A DNA stretch of 64,000 bases from Cardiocondyla obscurior (GCF_019399895.1 NC_091870.1:5067001-5131000); one strand, 5' to 3'; numbered from the stretch's first letter, positions 22,201 to 34,949 are shown. Made by a program: numbers and translations. The notes: a model not told the origin generated them from the sequence alone.

Positions 22201-23220
22201 AGGGAGGGAAGAAGCAAAGGAAAATGGGAAAAAGAAAGAAAGGAATTTTTTGAAAGATTTGGGTGGTCTGGAAAAGATGTGGAAGATCTAAGAGAAAGAG
22301 GGGAAATACGGGGGGAATATTTGATGGAAAAAGATAAAGAATGGCAAAGAGAGGAAAGATTGGAAAAGATAAGAGGATCAAGGTTCAATAAATATTATAA
22401 AATGGTGAAAGAGGAAGGGATACCAGGGTATTTGAAGATAAGATGGAAAGAAGAAAAATGGCAAAGGATCGCAAAGTTTAGGTTAGGGGAGGAAATGAGG
22501 GGAAATAAATATTGGGAGGGGGAAAAAAAAAGAAAATGTAGAATATGTTTGAAAAAGGACGAGACATGGGAACATATATGGGAGGAATGCATAGATTGGG
22601 GAAACGAGAATAGTTGGGAGGAGATGGTAGAGGAAATTTTTGGAGGGGAAGGAAGAGAGGCGGAATGCTTAGAAGCACTGGAACGGACAAGGGAAAAATT
22701 AGGAGTGAAAGGAAGTATAAAAGAGGTTGAAAAAAAAAGAAAAGTAAAATAAAAAGCGTCGGAAGCGGGGGTCCAGGGTAGGATTTGAGGTAAATAAGGC
22801 GGTTAGGTTAAGGTATGAATGAAAGTGTGATCTCTCTCTCTCGGCGCATAAGTAATAAGGTAGAGGTATAAAAAGGCGTAGGATAAAACTTTTATTTTCA
22901 GGAATTGATATAAGAAGACAGAAGATTGTAAAAATAGAAATAAGTTAAAGATAAGGTATGATGTAAAACGAAGGAGTAGAAAGGTTCAAAGGTGGCGAGC
23001 AGAAAAATGTAAAAGTAAAGGAGGAAATGTTAAAGAGAAGGAAAAGGAAATAGAAAGGAAAGAAAAAGCGGCGAAAGTGTTATGTAATGTCATGTTTCTA
23101 TATGTTTTTATATGTTAAGTATTAAGTTGGTAAATATTGTTTATGAAAAAGAATGTAAAAAAAAGCTATGGGATACGAAAGTCCTGGTGTACCTCTAAAA
23201 AGACAAATAAACACCTTATA
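19218..23220 (+). mobile_element. 5'-truncated non-LTR retrotransposon (LINE), 16-bp TSD
   Basis: CTAATAACGTGCTCTG occurs at 19202-19217 and again at 23221-23236, a 16-bp target duplication typical of target-primed reverse transcription. The element begins inside the end of ORF1, judged against the longer copy at 35939-41078, and ends with ...AATAAACACCTTATA. The sense strand is extremely purine-rich, which is why the antisense strand shows Ser/Phe/Leu-rich shadow frames. Confidence 0.92.
19358..22752 (+). pseudogene. LINE ORF2: endonuclease, reverse transcriptase, zinc knuckle (broken)
   Basis: Domains in order: a lysine-rich leader; APE endonuclease from about 19500 (FWNLAGIEN, then an in-frame TGA near 19560), GGDFN near 19920; DSDHLPL near 20215; reverse transcriptase 20308-21534 with FIDMRAAFDSVD and GVRQGCPLSPSLF; a stop at 21532-21534; then YADDIALLA near 21575; a C-terminal region 21862-22752 ending with a CX2CX8HX4C zinc motif (CRICLKKDETWEHIWEEC). 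Several stops and frameshifts make it inactive. The APE endonuclease and C-terminal knuckle suggest a Jockey/I/R1-like clade, which I cannot fix by eye. Confidence 0.88.
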
Positions 23221-23236
23221 CTAATAACGTGCTCTG

Positions 23237-24470
23237 CAAACACGTCAAAGAACTTCTTTTAGCGCAAAATTATGTAAATGCGAGCGCGTTTGTCTAGTTT
23301 ATCGTCGCAACTTGATTCCGCTTATTCCTTTACAAAAAAATACTCGCCGTTACTTGTTACGTTTATCCCAATTTTTTATATCTCGTGCGCCTAAGCGTTT
23401 CAATTGATTAGTTTTGATCATGATTGCCAATTTTACAAAATAATTTGAAATAACATTTGACTTTAATTTAAATTTTTATTACCTCCCCACGGATTTTTTA
23501 TTTAAAATTTTATTTTAGACATTCTATATACGAGTAACACAGTAAAAGTTTCTACGTTTAATTATAATATTAATTTCTTTTTTCTACAAAATATTTTTTT
23601 TTAATACTTGCATCTCACGTTATCATAGCTATAAATTTACATTATGGTCCATAATACATGCTTGCGATCCTCTGCACTTCCAATGTGGTAACGAATAATA
23701 TGCGACTTTTTCCATTTACGTTTTAATCCATATTTTTCAGTTTCAGATAGTTGGTTAATATAACTGTTTAATTTATCCAATCTGGTACCAATATAACTGT
23801 AAATTTGGTTAAAAGATTAAACTTAAAAAATTTTGTTTAAACACTTTATTATATTATTACACTTATATTATAACACTTAATTATATTATTTGTCGGAGTA
23901 AAAATTAAATTTATTTAATTTTTAAATTCAAAATTTTGTACATTTATGTACTGTGACGTAATAACTTTTGGTGCTCAGTTGCAGTTTTTCGTGGTCGTAA
24001 CAAAGATCAATAGCAAGTTAAACAGATTCTCGATTTTAAAGCTAGGTATGAGAAATCTCAGGAACGCCACTTTAGTATTTAATTTTAAATGTAATTATGT
24101 ATCGTTATTTTTTTTTTTTTAATTTTACAATGCGAGGTCACTCTGCCAAAAAAGCCAAGAACCGGTTCTGACAGATTTGTTATCCCCGTAAAAAGGTCTA
24201 GTTTCGCAGCTCTCAAAGTACGGTAAATTTGAAGTAATCGCACGGTGTTATCGATCGGTGAAAGATAACGTTACTAACATAATTTCCAGAAAAGCTCTGT
24301 GAGAGCAATGGCACCCTTGAAAAATTAATCGTAACATCGCAACAAAAAAATTACACGTTCCCAAAGGAATAAAGATTTGAAAAACTTCTTGCAGAAATCA
24401 ATCCTAATCTTCTTGCATTCCGTTCTGAGCAGTGTTAGCATACAGACATACACGTATTCTTATCTTGTTT
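23237..24470. other. AT-rich stretch without recognisable gene
   Basis: Only short frames; the target DNA of the LINE continues here. No terminal repeats recognised. Confidence 0.5.
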
Positions 24471-24471
24471 T

Positions 24472-25577
24472 GTAGACACAATCAATGACATTTATACGAC
24501 AACGATAAATCGATCGTCGTTTCGCGGCTAAATCTAAAAGCGCGGACTTAGCCGAACCGAACCGAACTCCGCTAAACACAACGACGGTGTCAAGGACCGT
24601 CGTTCCCAATCGCGCCGCAACAGGCTCCTCGGCACCGCGATCAAGAGTGGCACCAATCACGTTGAGCCCCGTAACTTTGGCCCCATCTCTTTTTTAGGTA
24701 TAAAAAGGCGATGCCGGAGCTCAGCGGGCCCGTTCTCGATTTACTCGTTTTGTGCAAGCATCTAATCCTAATCCGCTTTTTAACAGGCTGAAACCGGGGT
24801 AGAATGCTTTTTGCCTCGACCAGGAGATCCTGAGGCTTGATGCGCCAAGAGGCACCAAAGTTTAAACCGCCGGCAACGACCAGCTCGAACAGTGGAACGC
24901 ACTCTGTCTCCTCCAAGAATTTTCGATCCTCGGTCACCGACGCTCAAAGCCTACCAAAAATTATCTTCGCACTGTTGCGATCACAGGTGTGGAGTGCTCT
25001 CCGCTTCGGCCGAGAGATCTCGACTAAGCGACGCCTTGCCGGTGTATCCGCTCCTAGCCCATGCAAACGACGCGACTAAAGCCACGCAAAGTAATCAACA
25101 TACTGTCGTGCCGGTATAACCGCGTTCGTTAGCCTTTAACTTGTAAAATCCGTGTACGTTCGGCATTTAAACGATAAATCCGCGTCTGTTGACAGTTACT
25201 TATCAATCCACGTCTGTATTCATTATACTTATAAGTTCGCGTTTATTGTTACATTGTTGCGTATTCCCGTATTACATTTCTGTTGGGACAATGTCCGCGT
25301 CTTTATTTGTCCCCGCTTATTTTCAGCTATCGCGCCCGTCATCGCTCAGCTGCGTATCCGCGAGTTCCAAATTATTCTTTCGTCCGTCTATTCTGTACTT
25401 ACATACTTCTCGCATCAGCGGCGTCTTTGTATTTATGCCACTGCGCGTATACCTACTTTTTACGTCCATACGTATTTGTATCTTAATCTTATTTTTTTAT
25501 TTTGTAATAAACTATTGTTTTGTTAATTAAAACCCGTTTCGGTGCATCTGCGAACCTTAGTTGACCGAATCCTGACA
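24472..25577 (+). mobile_element. LTR-like block with TATA and poly(A) signals (tentative)
   Basis: Starts TGTAGACACAATC and ends near AATCCTGACA. TATAAAAAGGCG lies near 24700 and AATAAAC near 25506, in LTR order. No target duplication or primer site could be fixed, and 25578-25930 has no recognisable frame. The block could be an old LTR of about 1.1 kb. Confidence 0.35.
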
Positions 25578-26170
25578 ATCACGACGAGCGTCCTGGGCGA
25601 AGCTCGCTTAAGCCGACATTCAGTCGTATGCAAGTTAAGGCCATTTTAAAGCTTCGAACTGAATTTGATTTACGTGACGTGCAAATCAGTATCGTGCATA
25701 GTGACAGTTATCACTGGCGAAGTAAGTTAGCATCATACAACAAGTGGCGGTGCTGCAAGTCTCAGCGAACTCTTTAATCAAATATCGCACACGATTTACA
25801 ATGTACGTAAATTAGGACTGGCCAAAATCACTGAGAGTCTGCTTCAAACCGCGTTTCGCCTGCTAGATGGCAAATAAACGAATTTAAAGAACAACTTGAT
25901 TGTCTCCAAAACAAATAAGAGCTCAAGGCTTACATGTGCAGGGTGGTCCATTTAAATTAAGACATTAAAATATCTCAGAAACACTGCGCTAAATCGAAAA
26001 ATGTTTCATATAAAAGTTGTATGTTTTCAAAGGGGACATTCGGTGGTGACCTTGAGTTTGACCTTGATGTCGAATTTATAGGTCATTTAAAGGTCAACTT
26101 TAAAATCTTAAATGGAAACTCCAACTTTTTATTGCAGATTCTTATTCTTCATCAAAAAGTAAGTAACTTT

Positions 26171-26897
26171 TGTCTGAAATTGTTAAAAGATTTCAATTTA
26201 GTAATTAATCATGTCACCGCCGCGGGGGCAGCACCTCGTGGCTGATCACCGGCGACGGATCAATATCGATCCATCGTTCGATTATTGCCTCCGATTCTCA
26301 AAGGCGTTGCCGGCTCGAGGCTTATCAGTGTTCACTCAGCCGTGCCAAGCATCACCTCGTGTGCAACAACGTGCAGTGTGCTTCTCTCAGAATTCTTACT
26401 CATCGTGCTACTCATCGTGCTACTCATCGTTCAACTCATCGTTCAACTCATCGTTCAACTCATCGCCTTGTCTCCAGTACAACTCATCCAGATCATCTTC
26501 GCAGTGTGCAACACGCCAAGAATCTTCTGGAAGACATCATCCTGCAGCACGAGGCGTGTTGAACCTCGTGCTCAGTAACTCGTCAGACTTCGCAACATTT
26601 TGGTCTCATAATTAATATAATTGTGCTTGCAGTTTAGACTCATTGCAAACTTTATATAACTATCAAAAGGACAAACCTCACCCTATAGTAAAACTCACCA
26701 GAAACTCATCCTAAATTCAGTGCGGATCTTACAAGGCGAACACGTGCTCACCGCGTGCCGCCGCGTGCTCGAATACGAAGGACTAACACCCGCCTTTTCG
26801 CGTTAAATAAACCGGCCACGACCGCGTAACATCCCCGCAGCGTTAAGTGTACTTCTCATTTGTAAAACTCATATTATAAATTTTGATTTTTATACAG
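26171..26897 (+). repeat. Dispersed repeat family R1, copy B, inside the foldback
   Basis: Same block order as 14390-15085. This copy adds a 12-bp tandem run of TTCAACTCATCG and GCTACTCATCG at 26398-26465. It interrupts the left arm of the foldback, so it is a younger insertion. Ends are approximate. Confidence 0.7.
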
Positions 26898-27222
26898 AAA
26901 TATTTTTTCGAAAAATATCAACTTATATCTTTAAAATGTCCTTAAACTATTCTCAAAAGTCATATTCAAGATCATTTTAAGGTAATAAGATGACATACTT
27001 TGGAAGAATGTTTTATACAAAAGTTGTGTGGTATAGAGTGAGACATATTGTGACATTATTGGTTTGACCTTCAGATGGAATGTTAAGGTGAAATGTTTAA
27101 AAAATTATGGTCTTATTAAAAAATATGAAGTTGACCTTTATTTTATCTTGACATTCCACCTGAAGGTCAAACCAATAATATCACAATATGTCTCATTCTA
27201 TACCACACAACTTTTGTATAAA

Positions 27223-28176
27223 GCTGTAGCGGACGACGTATTTTGTAAACGCAGCATAATGCGTCGTCTGCTACAGCGTAAGCTAACCTAATAATTTGTC
27301 AACCGTGACAGGTTAAGCTGTCAATGAGAGAAGTTTGCCTCCACTCCACTAGGTGGATTGGAGGCAAATTCAATTCTCGGGAGTAAAAATGACCAGTCAA
27401 CTGGTCATATACTGGACCAGTTGGCCGGTCAAAATTGCCAACGATCTGCTCTTGAGGAAATCGAAAGTCTAGTGTTGTAATTGCCAAGGTGCGGTCTGAG
27501 AGACAGAAGCACCCTAGGCAAAAGTAATCTAAGCATATCTAGACGAACAAGCGCCTCTACAAGAAGGTAAGAAGAGGGAAGCGAATTAGGAGGATCGTGA
27601 CTCCTGCTTTCTTGCCGACATTACCTGAGCGTGATAAGGAGAATCTGCCGACCCAGCCGAAGATCCTGAGCATTGAGAACTTCACTGGAAAGGTGAAGAT
27701 ACTACCAAGAAAGAAGCTTGATGAAGGATTTCAGCTCTTATCTTGGAGACTAATCCCGATCGACGAGTCACCACCGAGAACGCCATTGAAGATAGAGAAT
27801 CAACATAAGGACATCGGAACACAAGCAGAAGTCTCTTCGGTGGATACCGGAATACAAACAAAGACACCAACTGCCGAAACCGGAACGCAAGCAGAGATCT
27901 TCCGACAACATAGAACTACTCAGACGGAAGTAGAAGAAAACTTTCCATTGAAGTACCCAGGTGACGAAAAGTGGGGAACAATCTTGGTCACACTTTCCAA
28001 ACCGCACATTAGCTTTCGCGAACGCCGACAGGGCAAGTAAAAAGTCCTCGGCATTTTGAAAGGCGCCCAACAAAAGAGGCGCCGCCCAAAATACAGCAAA
28101 CATAAAATTGTAAATATTGTAACTACTCGCTAATAAATATATGTTGAAAAACATTTGGAGATCTACGGATTCTACC
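27223..28176 (+). mobile_element. 954-bp insertion with ATAAA target duplication
   Basis: ATAAA occurs at 27218-27222 and 28177-28181. Comparison with the other foldback arm shows that the arm sequence resumes after it. The insert starts GCTGTAGCGGACGACG with a short hairpin whose other arm ends CGTCGTCTGCTACAGC near 27284, carries one ORF and AATAAA near 28131, and ends GATTCTACC. A 5-bp duplication would fit a BEL/Pao or Copia-type integrase or a short non-autonomous retroelement. Confidence 0.6.
27540..28040 (+). CDS. ORF with four tandem TQ motifs (possible dynein light chain ligand)
   Basis: Open from just after a stop near 27538; there is no ATG near the start (27597 is GTG), so it may be spliced or translated as part of a longer frame. 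The first residues are basic (KKVRGKRIRRIV). The middle carries four spaced motifs: DIGTQAE, DTGIQTK, ETGTQAE and RTTQTEV. These resemble the TQT-type binding motif of dynein light chain LC8, which often occurs in tandem in its partners, including some viral and retroelement proteins. The function is an inference; it could be the end of a Gag-like protein. Confidence 0.4.
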
Positions 28177-28534
28177 ATAAAAACATTCATTCAAAATATG
28201 TCATCTTATTACCTTAAAATGATCTTGAAGATGACTTTTAAAAAGAGTTTAAGAACATTTTAAGGACATAAGTTGACATTTTTCGAAAAAATGTTTTAAA
28301 TAAAAGTTACTTACTTTTTGATAAAAAATAAGAATCTGCAATAAAAAATTAAGGTTTCTATTTAAAATTTTAAGGTTGACCTTTAAATGACCTACAAATT
28401 TGACATCAAGGTCAAACTTAAAGTCACTACCGGTTGTCCCCTTCGAAAACATACAACTTTTGTATGAAACATTTTTCGATTTAGCGCAGTGTTTCTGAGA
28501 TATTTTAATGTCCTAATTTAAATGGATTACCTTG

Positions 28535-30100
28535 TATATGACCAAGAACCTGCTCGGTCAGGCTGAAAAAGCTTGCGTAAGCCAGCAAGTTAGTCTCATA
28601 AAAATGCTCTTTAACCTGAAAGCAGTAAAAAAAAGCAACAAGTCAGGAACAAGTGCCCAACTGTTGCTTTTCCGCATAACGCTGCCACGTATTTAGATGC
28701 CGTACTTTACTTTTTACTTAGTACTTAGCAGATCCGAAGATTGGTCGATGTTTTGAGCTATATTCAATTCGCTGGTCATCAAGGATCTGTCGATCTTTGC
28801 ATCACTCAGTTTTACTACTTGAAATCGAGCTTAAAAAAAAGCAGAGTCTCTAATAAAAAATCTAGTTACAACAGAAGACAACTTTTCGCGCGCTTAAGAT
28901 ACGTTTGTCGAGTACTTTGAGAACACCAGCTTGCTTGTGCGGTCGTTTTACGTAGCCTACATATCCAAGCGGCGAGAACTCTTGAAAATCTTCAAGATTT
29001 CGATCGAAGCTATAAGAAAAGTGTGATTGGAATGCCATAACTTCAAGATTTCGACCAGTGTCTCACCTTTTTTTACCTTAAGAAGCTGTTTTCGAACGGT
29101 ATTATTAGTTTAAAAATTCCACGGTTGTACCAGTAGCCAGAAATCTGGAGAATCTTTAAAGTAACATTCGAAGCTATGATTAAAGTCATTTGGGAAATTC
29201 AGAATTGCAAAAATGGAGAACCGTCTTACCCATATTTATAGAACTTTTTTATTGAACAAGTATTAATTTTTGTGGTCATAACTTTTTGAAAAATGCTTAA
29301 ATACATTTAAAGAACTACGTTAGAAATATTTTATAAAGCGCGAAACTATGAAATATAACATTTGTCATTTTTTTAAATATATTTGTGGATGCGGACTCTT
29401 CCGCACTTCGTCAGATGATGGCACCAGCAGCTCTAGCGACTGGTCGCTATCGTAAACAAATAATCGTGCCGCGCACGATTTTCTCCATCACTTCCTTTGC
29501 CTAGCAACAACCCGGTTTGGCAACTAGAATTTTCTAGAAACCTTGCATCAGCCTCTACTGACACAGCATTGCATCATTTCCTGGAGTGATGCCTGGACCA
29601 AGGACTGATAAGAGACAAAGGAGCCAAAGGAAAAACCTTCCGGCTGGCGACGTACAATCACCAGTCAGTCGATCACCAGCATTCACTCCTCGCGGACGCG
29701 ACTTCTTATTTCTTTATGTATCGAGTTTCGCTCGTAATTTTCTCATTTGTACTTTGCTTATTTTCTTATTTATATGGTATTTATTGATCATTATTTAATC
29801 TTTTCTACCTACGGTTCCTAAACCCGCGAATCTGTAAATACTTGAATATTGTAGCTTTAATAATTATGAAAAAAATTTAAAAACAATGTTTTCTCGTTAG
29901 AATTTTTTTCAGAACACATCTAGAACTATAGATCTTGTTATGTTGTAACACAGGAAAGATTAACTTTTACGTTATATTTTAAAGATTATCAAAGATTACA
30001 CTCTGAATTTGGAAGTCGTGTATTTCTGAAGTTTTTTCAACGGTGTACAGAAACAAAGTAAAGATTTTTCTTTCCGTAGTCTTTCGTTCGTCGCATTCAT
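28535..30100. other. No gene recognised
   Basis: Mixed AT-rich sequence. A short hairpin GCGGACTCTTCCGC is at 29391. The frame 29586-29798 has no recognisable domain. Confidence 0.5.
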
Positions 30101-30128
30101 CTTGTCTATCATTGAAAGACACGAGTTG

Positions 30129-31115
30129 TCTTACGATAACAAGAACCAATCAAATTCGAAGTGACGGCTGCTGGTTGCTAAGTATACGCTTCTGTCGCCT
30201 TCTTTAGATGGACGCCGCTATTGCTAAGTGGTTTCGAGACGCGTGTTATTGTTTCGAAATCGCAATCATCTGCTTTTTTCATATTCGAAAATTCTAAAAC
30301 GATGGTCGTGCACGACTTGCTATCTAACAGATCTTTCAAAATCCAGTCGGTATTGTAACGAAAGCTGTCGCAGGACAACTTGAGACGCTGCGTGATGTTG
30401 GTGTCTCACTTTGCACTATGTGATTTTTTAATTTTAAAGACTTGAACTATTTGTATAAGTTATATAGAATTCTAGAACAATTAAAAAAGAACTCAGAACT
30501 CTCAATAGTTTGTGAGTTTTCAAAAAATGATAGGTCAGCTTCACACACACTTCTACCAGCTCTCTTACACGCATGATGAAGCCGGTCGGTATACAGTGCA
30601 ACTGCCCACACAGACTCTGCTGTCGGACCTGTCGACCACACGGGACACTGTCATTTGACTGTTGTGACAAATAGAAAACAGTTTTGAGCGAGTCTGAGCA
30701 AAGGAGATCGAATAATCCAACATGTTAAGATTTTGCACTCGTGGCTGAGAAGTTTTTCCGGAGATGAATATAAGCACAGTGTAAACCAGCAATCTCAATA
30801 AATTTTATGTTTATTATATAAACAATATTACAATTTTGATCCTTACAAGGCTAGTGCTCTTATGCTACTGAACTCGCATTGTTTGTACAGACGGAACTTT
30901 GCAACGCTTCAGCTTGCATTTTTCTTATCTCCCTTATTCTTATATATTATCTTTTCTTCGTACATTTGTCACTTCTGCACGTACTATCTTTATTAAATAA
31001 TTGTTGTTGCCATTTAACACAATACTATTGTCAATTACTCGTTTTATTTGTTAAATTCCCTTTATCACCAGGAGTCCCGGAGAACGGACCCTCTCGTATC
31101 GGTTGCGGTGTAACA
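30129..31115 (+). mobile_element. Left LTR of a decayed Gypsy, with primer-binding site after it
   Basis: The 3' end is well defined: ...TTGCGGTGTAACA at 31115, followed by ATTGGTGGCAGCGGTGGGA, a primer-site-like sequence found after insect LTRs. The start is uncertain; TGTCTTACG at 30129 is a candidate. AATAAA lies near 30798. Blocks GAGCAAAGGAGATCGAATAA and CAATTACTCGTTTTATTTGT reappear in inverse complement at 33390-33450. Confidence 0.55.
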
Positions 31116-31540
31116 ATTGGTGGCAGCGGTGGGATCTGCTCTCCGGAACGGGAGGCTGAGTTTTCTCTTTACTCTGCAGGTGATTTGAAGTGAGGAATAT
31201 CTGAAACAAGTAAGAGAAAATTAGTGAAAAAAAGGAAAAATTTCTTTCTTTTTCAACCAACAAACATATACAAGTGCAAGTACAGGATAGAGGTAGACGC
31301 AACTAGTGCTAATACAAAGAGGACACCCAATAATCAAGGTAGCAGCGGACGTAGCAGCCAATCCTGATAAGTGCAAGCTAGGAAACCACGGACTGACCAA
31401 CGTAAACATCACGAAAGAAAGACAGTCAAGTGGATAGCAGCCAAGCAGGCGAGAATGAGTAATGGAATTAGCGAAAGCGAGCGACATGTTACTTCCTGCG
31501 TTAATGTAAGTTCGAATCTTTGTACTCTCCAAAATTGACT

Positions 31541-33330
31541 AGCCGGTGTCGAACGGAGAATTTTTATTGCGCCCTCGTACACATAGATTAGCATGGTTAT
31601 ACGATCCCGCAAAAGTAGAGCTTTTGCGACTGATCTTTTCACGTCCTCCGCACACAGCGGCAAACACAATAAGTAAAATAAGAAGTCGTACAAGCGAAAT
31701 TGTAGAAACCACCGAGTTTAGTGATAGCGACAACGAACAGACCGAATTCACGAATGAAATCGCGCTTCCCGATCATGTGTATGGCAACGACGCACGTACG
31801 TCGGAATATCGAGGAAACGGAAACCTGACTCACCGGAGTCAGCGATCTTCTTTCGGCTTGATAGAAAGCGGGTTGTTTGCCCTCGAGGAGCAACACGTAA
31901 TATACACAATGACCGACAACGGCAACAACCGCGAAGCCCAAAGGGCACGAGGCGAAAACACCGATACTTCCACTGCGCTTCAGGAAAACGCGGACATCCA
32001 AACCGCGCGCAATAACACGGCCGAGAGCGAGACAGAAACCGTGAACAACGGAAGGAAAGGAACACTGTCGCGGTCACTAGAGATACAGAGTCTGGCCCGG
32101 CAGATTCCTCGAACCGCTACCTCACTCGAGACGAACACGTAACCAAAACGACAGCGATTTACGTTTCTCTCTAGACAATCCACGTAAGTGTCTTACATTA
32201 CAAAACGCCATAGCTCTATTTCCTTCCTTTGACGGAAATGAGAATCAGGTCAAAAAATTTACAAAAACCTGCGAGTACGCGGTCTGAAAAATAGACCCGG
32301 AAGACAAAGATAAACTTCTCGCGGCAATTCTTTATACAAAATTGACCGACCGCGCCTTATCACGTTTTAAAACAAAGAAAATCGTCAATTTCTCAAAGAG
32401 ATAGACGCAAGTTACGTGCAAAGACGGAAGACAGAGCACTTTTAAATTATCTGTGGCAACGTCCGGGGGAAAACACACAAGCCTACAAAAACCAGACCGA
32501 TTTCCTCGCAACGGAATTGTATAACGCGCTTAGCGAAGACCCAAGTTATTCGGCCAAAGAGAAACGCGGAATTTGGAACTCGCAATAAAAACAGGTGTTG
32601 CAGAACTATCAAACGGGACTGCTTCTGTACTTGCAAATAATTGTAAGATCGCGAAACTACGTCTCTCTTCAAGAGGCAATCGCCGGGGCTACAGCGAAAG
32701 ATCGACAGCGAGACGCGCCAACTTGATCATACGTAAAACACGATAAAGTTCACAAAATTCCGAACCGCCGTTTTTCAGAGACCTGTCAAAAATGCGGAAA
32801 ACAAGACACCCCGGTTTTGAATATCGAACAAGCCGTTTTGCACATCGTTTCTTCGAGCAGAAGCCACGTCGTAAATTAACGCTACGACAAAATATTGTAC
32901 ATATTACTATAAGTTGTATCACACCCTCGAGGAATGTCGCAAATTAAAAAGAGACAACAAAGCCTCTCACATCAGCCTTCAAGGCGCGACACTAGGTCCT
33001 CTCCGCGAAATACAATAGACATGCAATGACAGTACACTCGGCCGTCCAAGAAGATAGAGTGCCATCGCGAACGAGACGAACAGAAGTTGACGACACGCGC
33101 GGAGACCACGAATCACGCCGGTACGAAACGCGACCCATCCGTAAATACCAAGTGTCACATATAACAGGTGATAACAAAAATCACTTTCTCAATTTGGTTA
33201 CCCTACTTATCTGTCAAGCGATAGAAGAAAAGATGACATATCTTCTTGATACCGGCGCGGCGATAACATTAATAAAGAAAAATATGCTTCGCTCAGTGCA
33301 TATTATCGGAACTACAGTACCTTTATTGCA
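31541..33330 (+). pseudogene. Gypsy-type gag and protease remnant
   Basis: 31541-32142 is open (no ATG start), acidic and Thr/Asn-rich. A gag core follows at about 32200-32370 (NAIALFPSFDGNENQVKKF, then a stop, then KIDPEDKDKLLAAILYTKLTDRALSRF), a knuckle-like CQKCGKQD near 32795 and an aspartic protease near 33230 (LLDTGAAITLI, the D-T-G active site). Stops and frameshifts occur throughout, and RT and integrase are missing. The coding region stops where an inverted LTR begins. Confidence 0.7.
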
Positions 33331-33339
33331 CTGTAGCCG

Positions 33340-33930
33340 GTGCGAGGAGGTCCGGTCTCCGGGATCACCGGTGATGAAAGAAATTTAACAAATAAAACGA
33401 GTCATTGACAATAGTGTTGGTTTATTCGATCTCCTTTGCTCAGGCTCCTCATTTCTACAACGTTCCGTGTATCGTGTTAAGCGGCACTGTGTATACTTCG
33501 CGTAGATCGTAACTCAACTGCCCGCGCGTGTCTTTTTCAGAGTCGTTTTTATTTTTGGCTGTTGCTAAGTAAAAAACTGACCAATCAGCCGAATTCTTCC
33601 TCGGACTATCGATCGGGAATTGACATTGTCCGTGAATATTCACCTGCGGTGGAATATTCCCGATTGATGCCCTTTTGCAAATCGGCGCATGCGGTAACCT
33701 GCCGGTTGCAACGCGAATCTTCTTTGCTATGAGCTCAAGTTACAACACTTTGTTGTTTTCATTTAACTTGTGGCAATTGACCCGCGTGCTAACGCTTCCG
33801 AGTCACGCCCAATGCCAGCACCTTTTGCCTTATCGACGTCTCAAACGTTTAGACGTTGTAAACAAGCCTTGATTTTTAACCGCTTAGCAATAACCGACGT
33901 TTACATTTTACTGCGTAGCGGGTGGTAAGA
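33340..33930 (-). mobile_element. LTR of the same Gypsy family in inverted orientation
   Basis: Reverse-complement matches to the left LTR include GAGCAAAGGAGATCGAATAA and TGACTCGTTTTATTTGTTAA. On the minus strand it would start TGTTATCTTACCACC (33930) and run down to about 33340. A normal element has its LTRs in direct orientation, so this is either a second copy inserted backwards or the result of an inversion with loss of pol. Confidence 0.6.
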
Positions 33931-34264
33931 TAACAAAGGGATCTGAGGGACTTGTCGGTTATATCAGACTCGGTTACATCAGACCTCAGATCAGAATCCT
34001 CCGAGCTTTTATTACGAGTAAATCAACGTTTTGTTTATTTGATAAATGTTTTGCATTTTGCGTTTGGTTTTGTATTTTTGCGTTCAATTTTGTTTGTATT
34101 TAGTAGCGCCAAGATTTTTTTGTTTTTTCTTTTTTACATTATTATGTTACATTATTGGGACAAACCTAGGTCTACTTTCGTACCGTTTTACATGATTTGT
34201 ACTATTTAAAATTTTCAAGTTTTTTTAGGTTCTTGGCGCAATTATTTGATCTCATAACTTTAAT

Positions 34265-34560
34265 AGAAAGTATTCAATATTACAGTAAACATTTTATTTC
34301 TTTTTAGGGGGTTTAGTTTTGATTATAATTTTATTTATTTTGTAGCAATTTTAATTTTACGCGCTTACTTGGCGCTTTTTTATACCTTTTTTTAAAAAAA
34401 GGTAATTTTGGGGGGATTGAGAATTACGCAAATTCAATATTACAATAAACATTTTATGTTTTTTTTAGGGGGTGTAGTTTTGGGGGTAATTTTATTCATT
34501 TTATAGTAATTTTAATTTCGCGCGCTTATATTTGGCGCTTTTTTATATTACTAATAACCT
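34265..34560. repeat. Two direct repeats of about 180 bp
   Basis: Shared phrases: CAATATTACA.TAAACATTTTAT, TTTTTAGGGGGT.TAGTTTTG, and CGCGCTTA..TGGCGCTTTTTTAT, each twice in order. Non-coding. 33931-34264 and 34561-34800 show no gene. Confidence 0.7.
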
Positions 34561-34949
34561 CACACGTCAGTGACATGTCAATAAACTGACAATGAATCAA
34601 TCGATAAATTATCCGCACCATCTAACGGCGCAAAAATGAAAAGGACGTTTTTTGGAGTCGACGACGAAAAGAGTTTTAGTCTTGAAAAAAAAACTTTATA
34701 TCGCGATATCTCTGTTTGAAGTTACGTAAACGGAAAAATAAAGACACTTTTCTGATATAATTCGACCTTTATCTACACGATGAGCTAAACTAGAAAGCGA
34801 TCGGTTCAACAGTTGTTGAGATCTGAACATTACAAATTTCTCAATAATTCATTTCGCGTAAAAGAGGTACAGTATTGCGCTGCGCCTATACTTGGCACTA
34901 TTGTGCCTCTTGATGCAAGCGCAAACGTTCATCTAACATGTTCATTTTT

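Larger units (their letters stand above)
25939..28534. mobile_element. Large foldback element with mariner-like ends, carrying two insertions
   Basis: Left end CAGGGTGGTCCATTTAAATT and right end AATTTAAATGGATTACCTTG are inverted copies, and the arms continue through shared blocks such as AATATCTCAGAAACACTGCG, GGTCATTTAAAGGTCAACTT and TTTTTCGAAAAATATCAACTT. The left arm is interrupted by repeat R1 (26171-26897) and the right arm by a 954-bp insertion (27223-28176). The centre (about 27019-27222) is itself a hairpin. Only the right end has a TA next to it. Confidence 0.75.

Noticed and set aside
19153..22690. Ser/Phe/Leu/Pro-rich antisense frames over both LINEs
   Set aside because: They are complements of a purine-rich coding strand, which lacks stops in antisense by composition.
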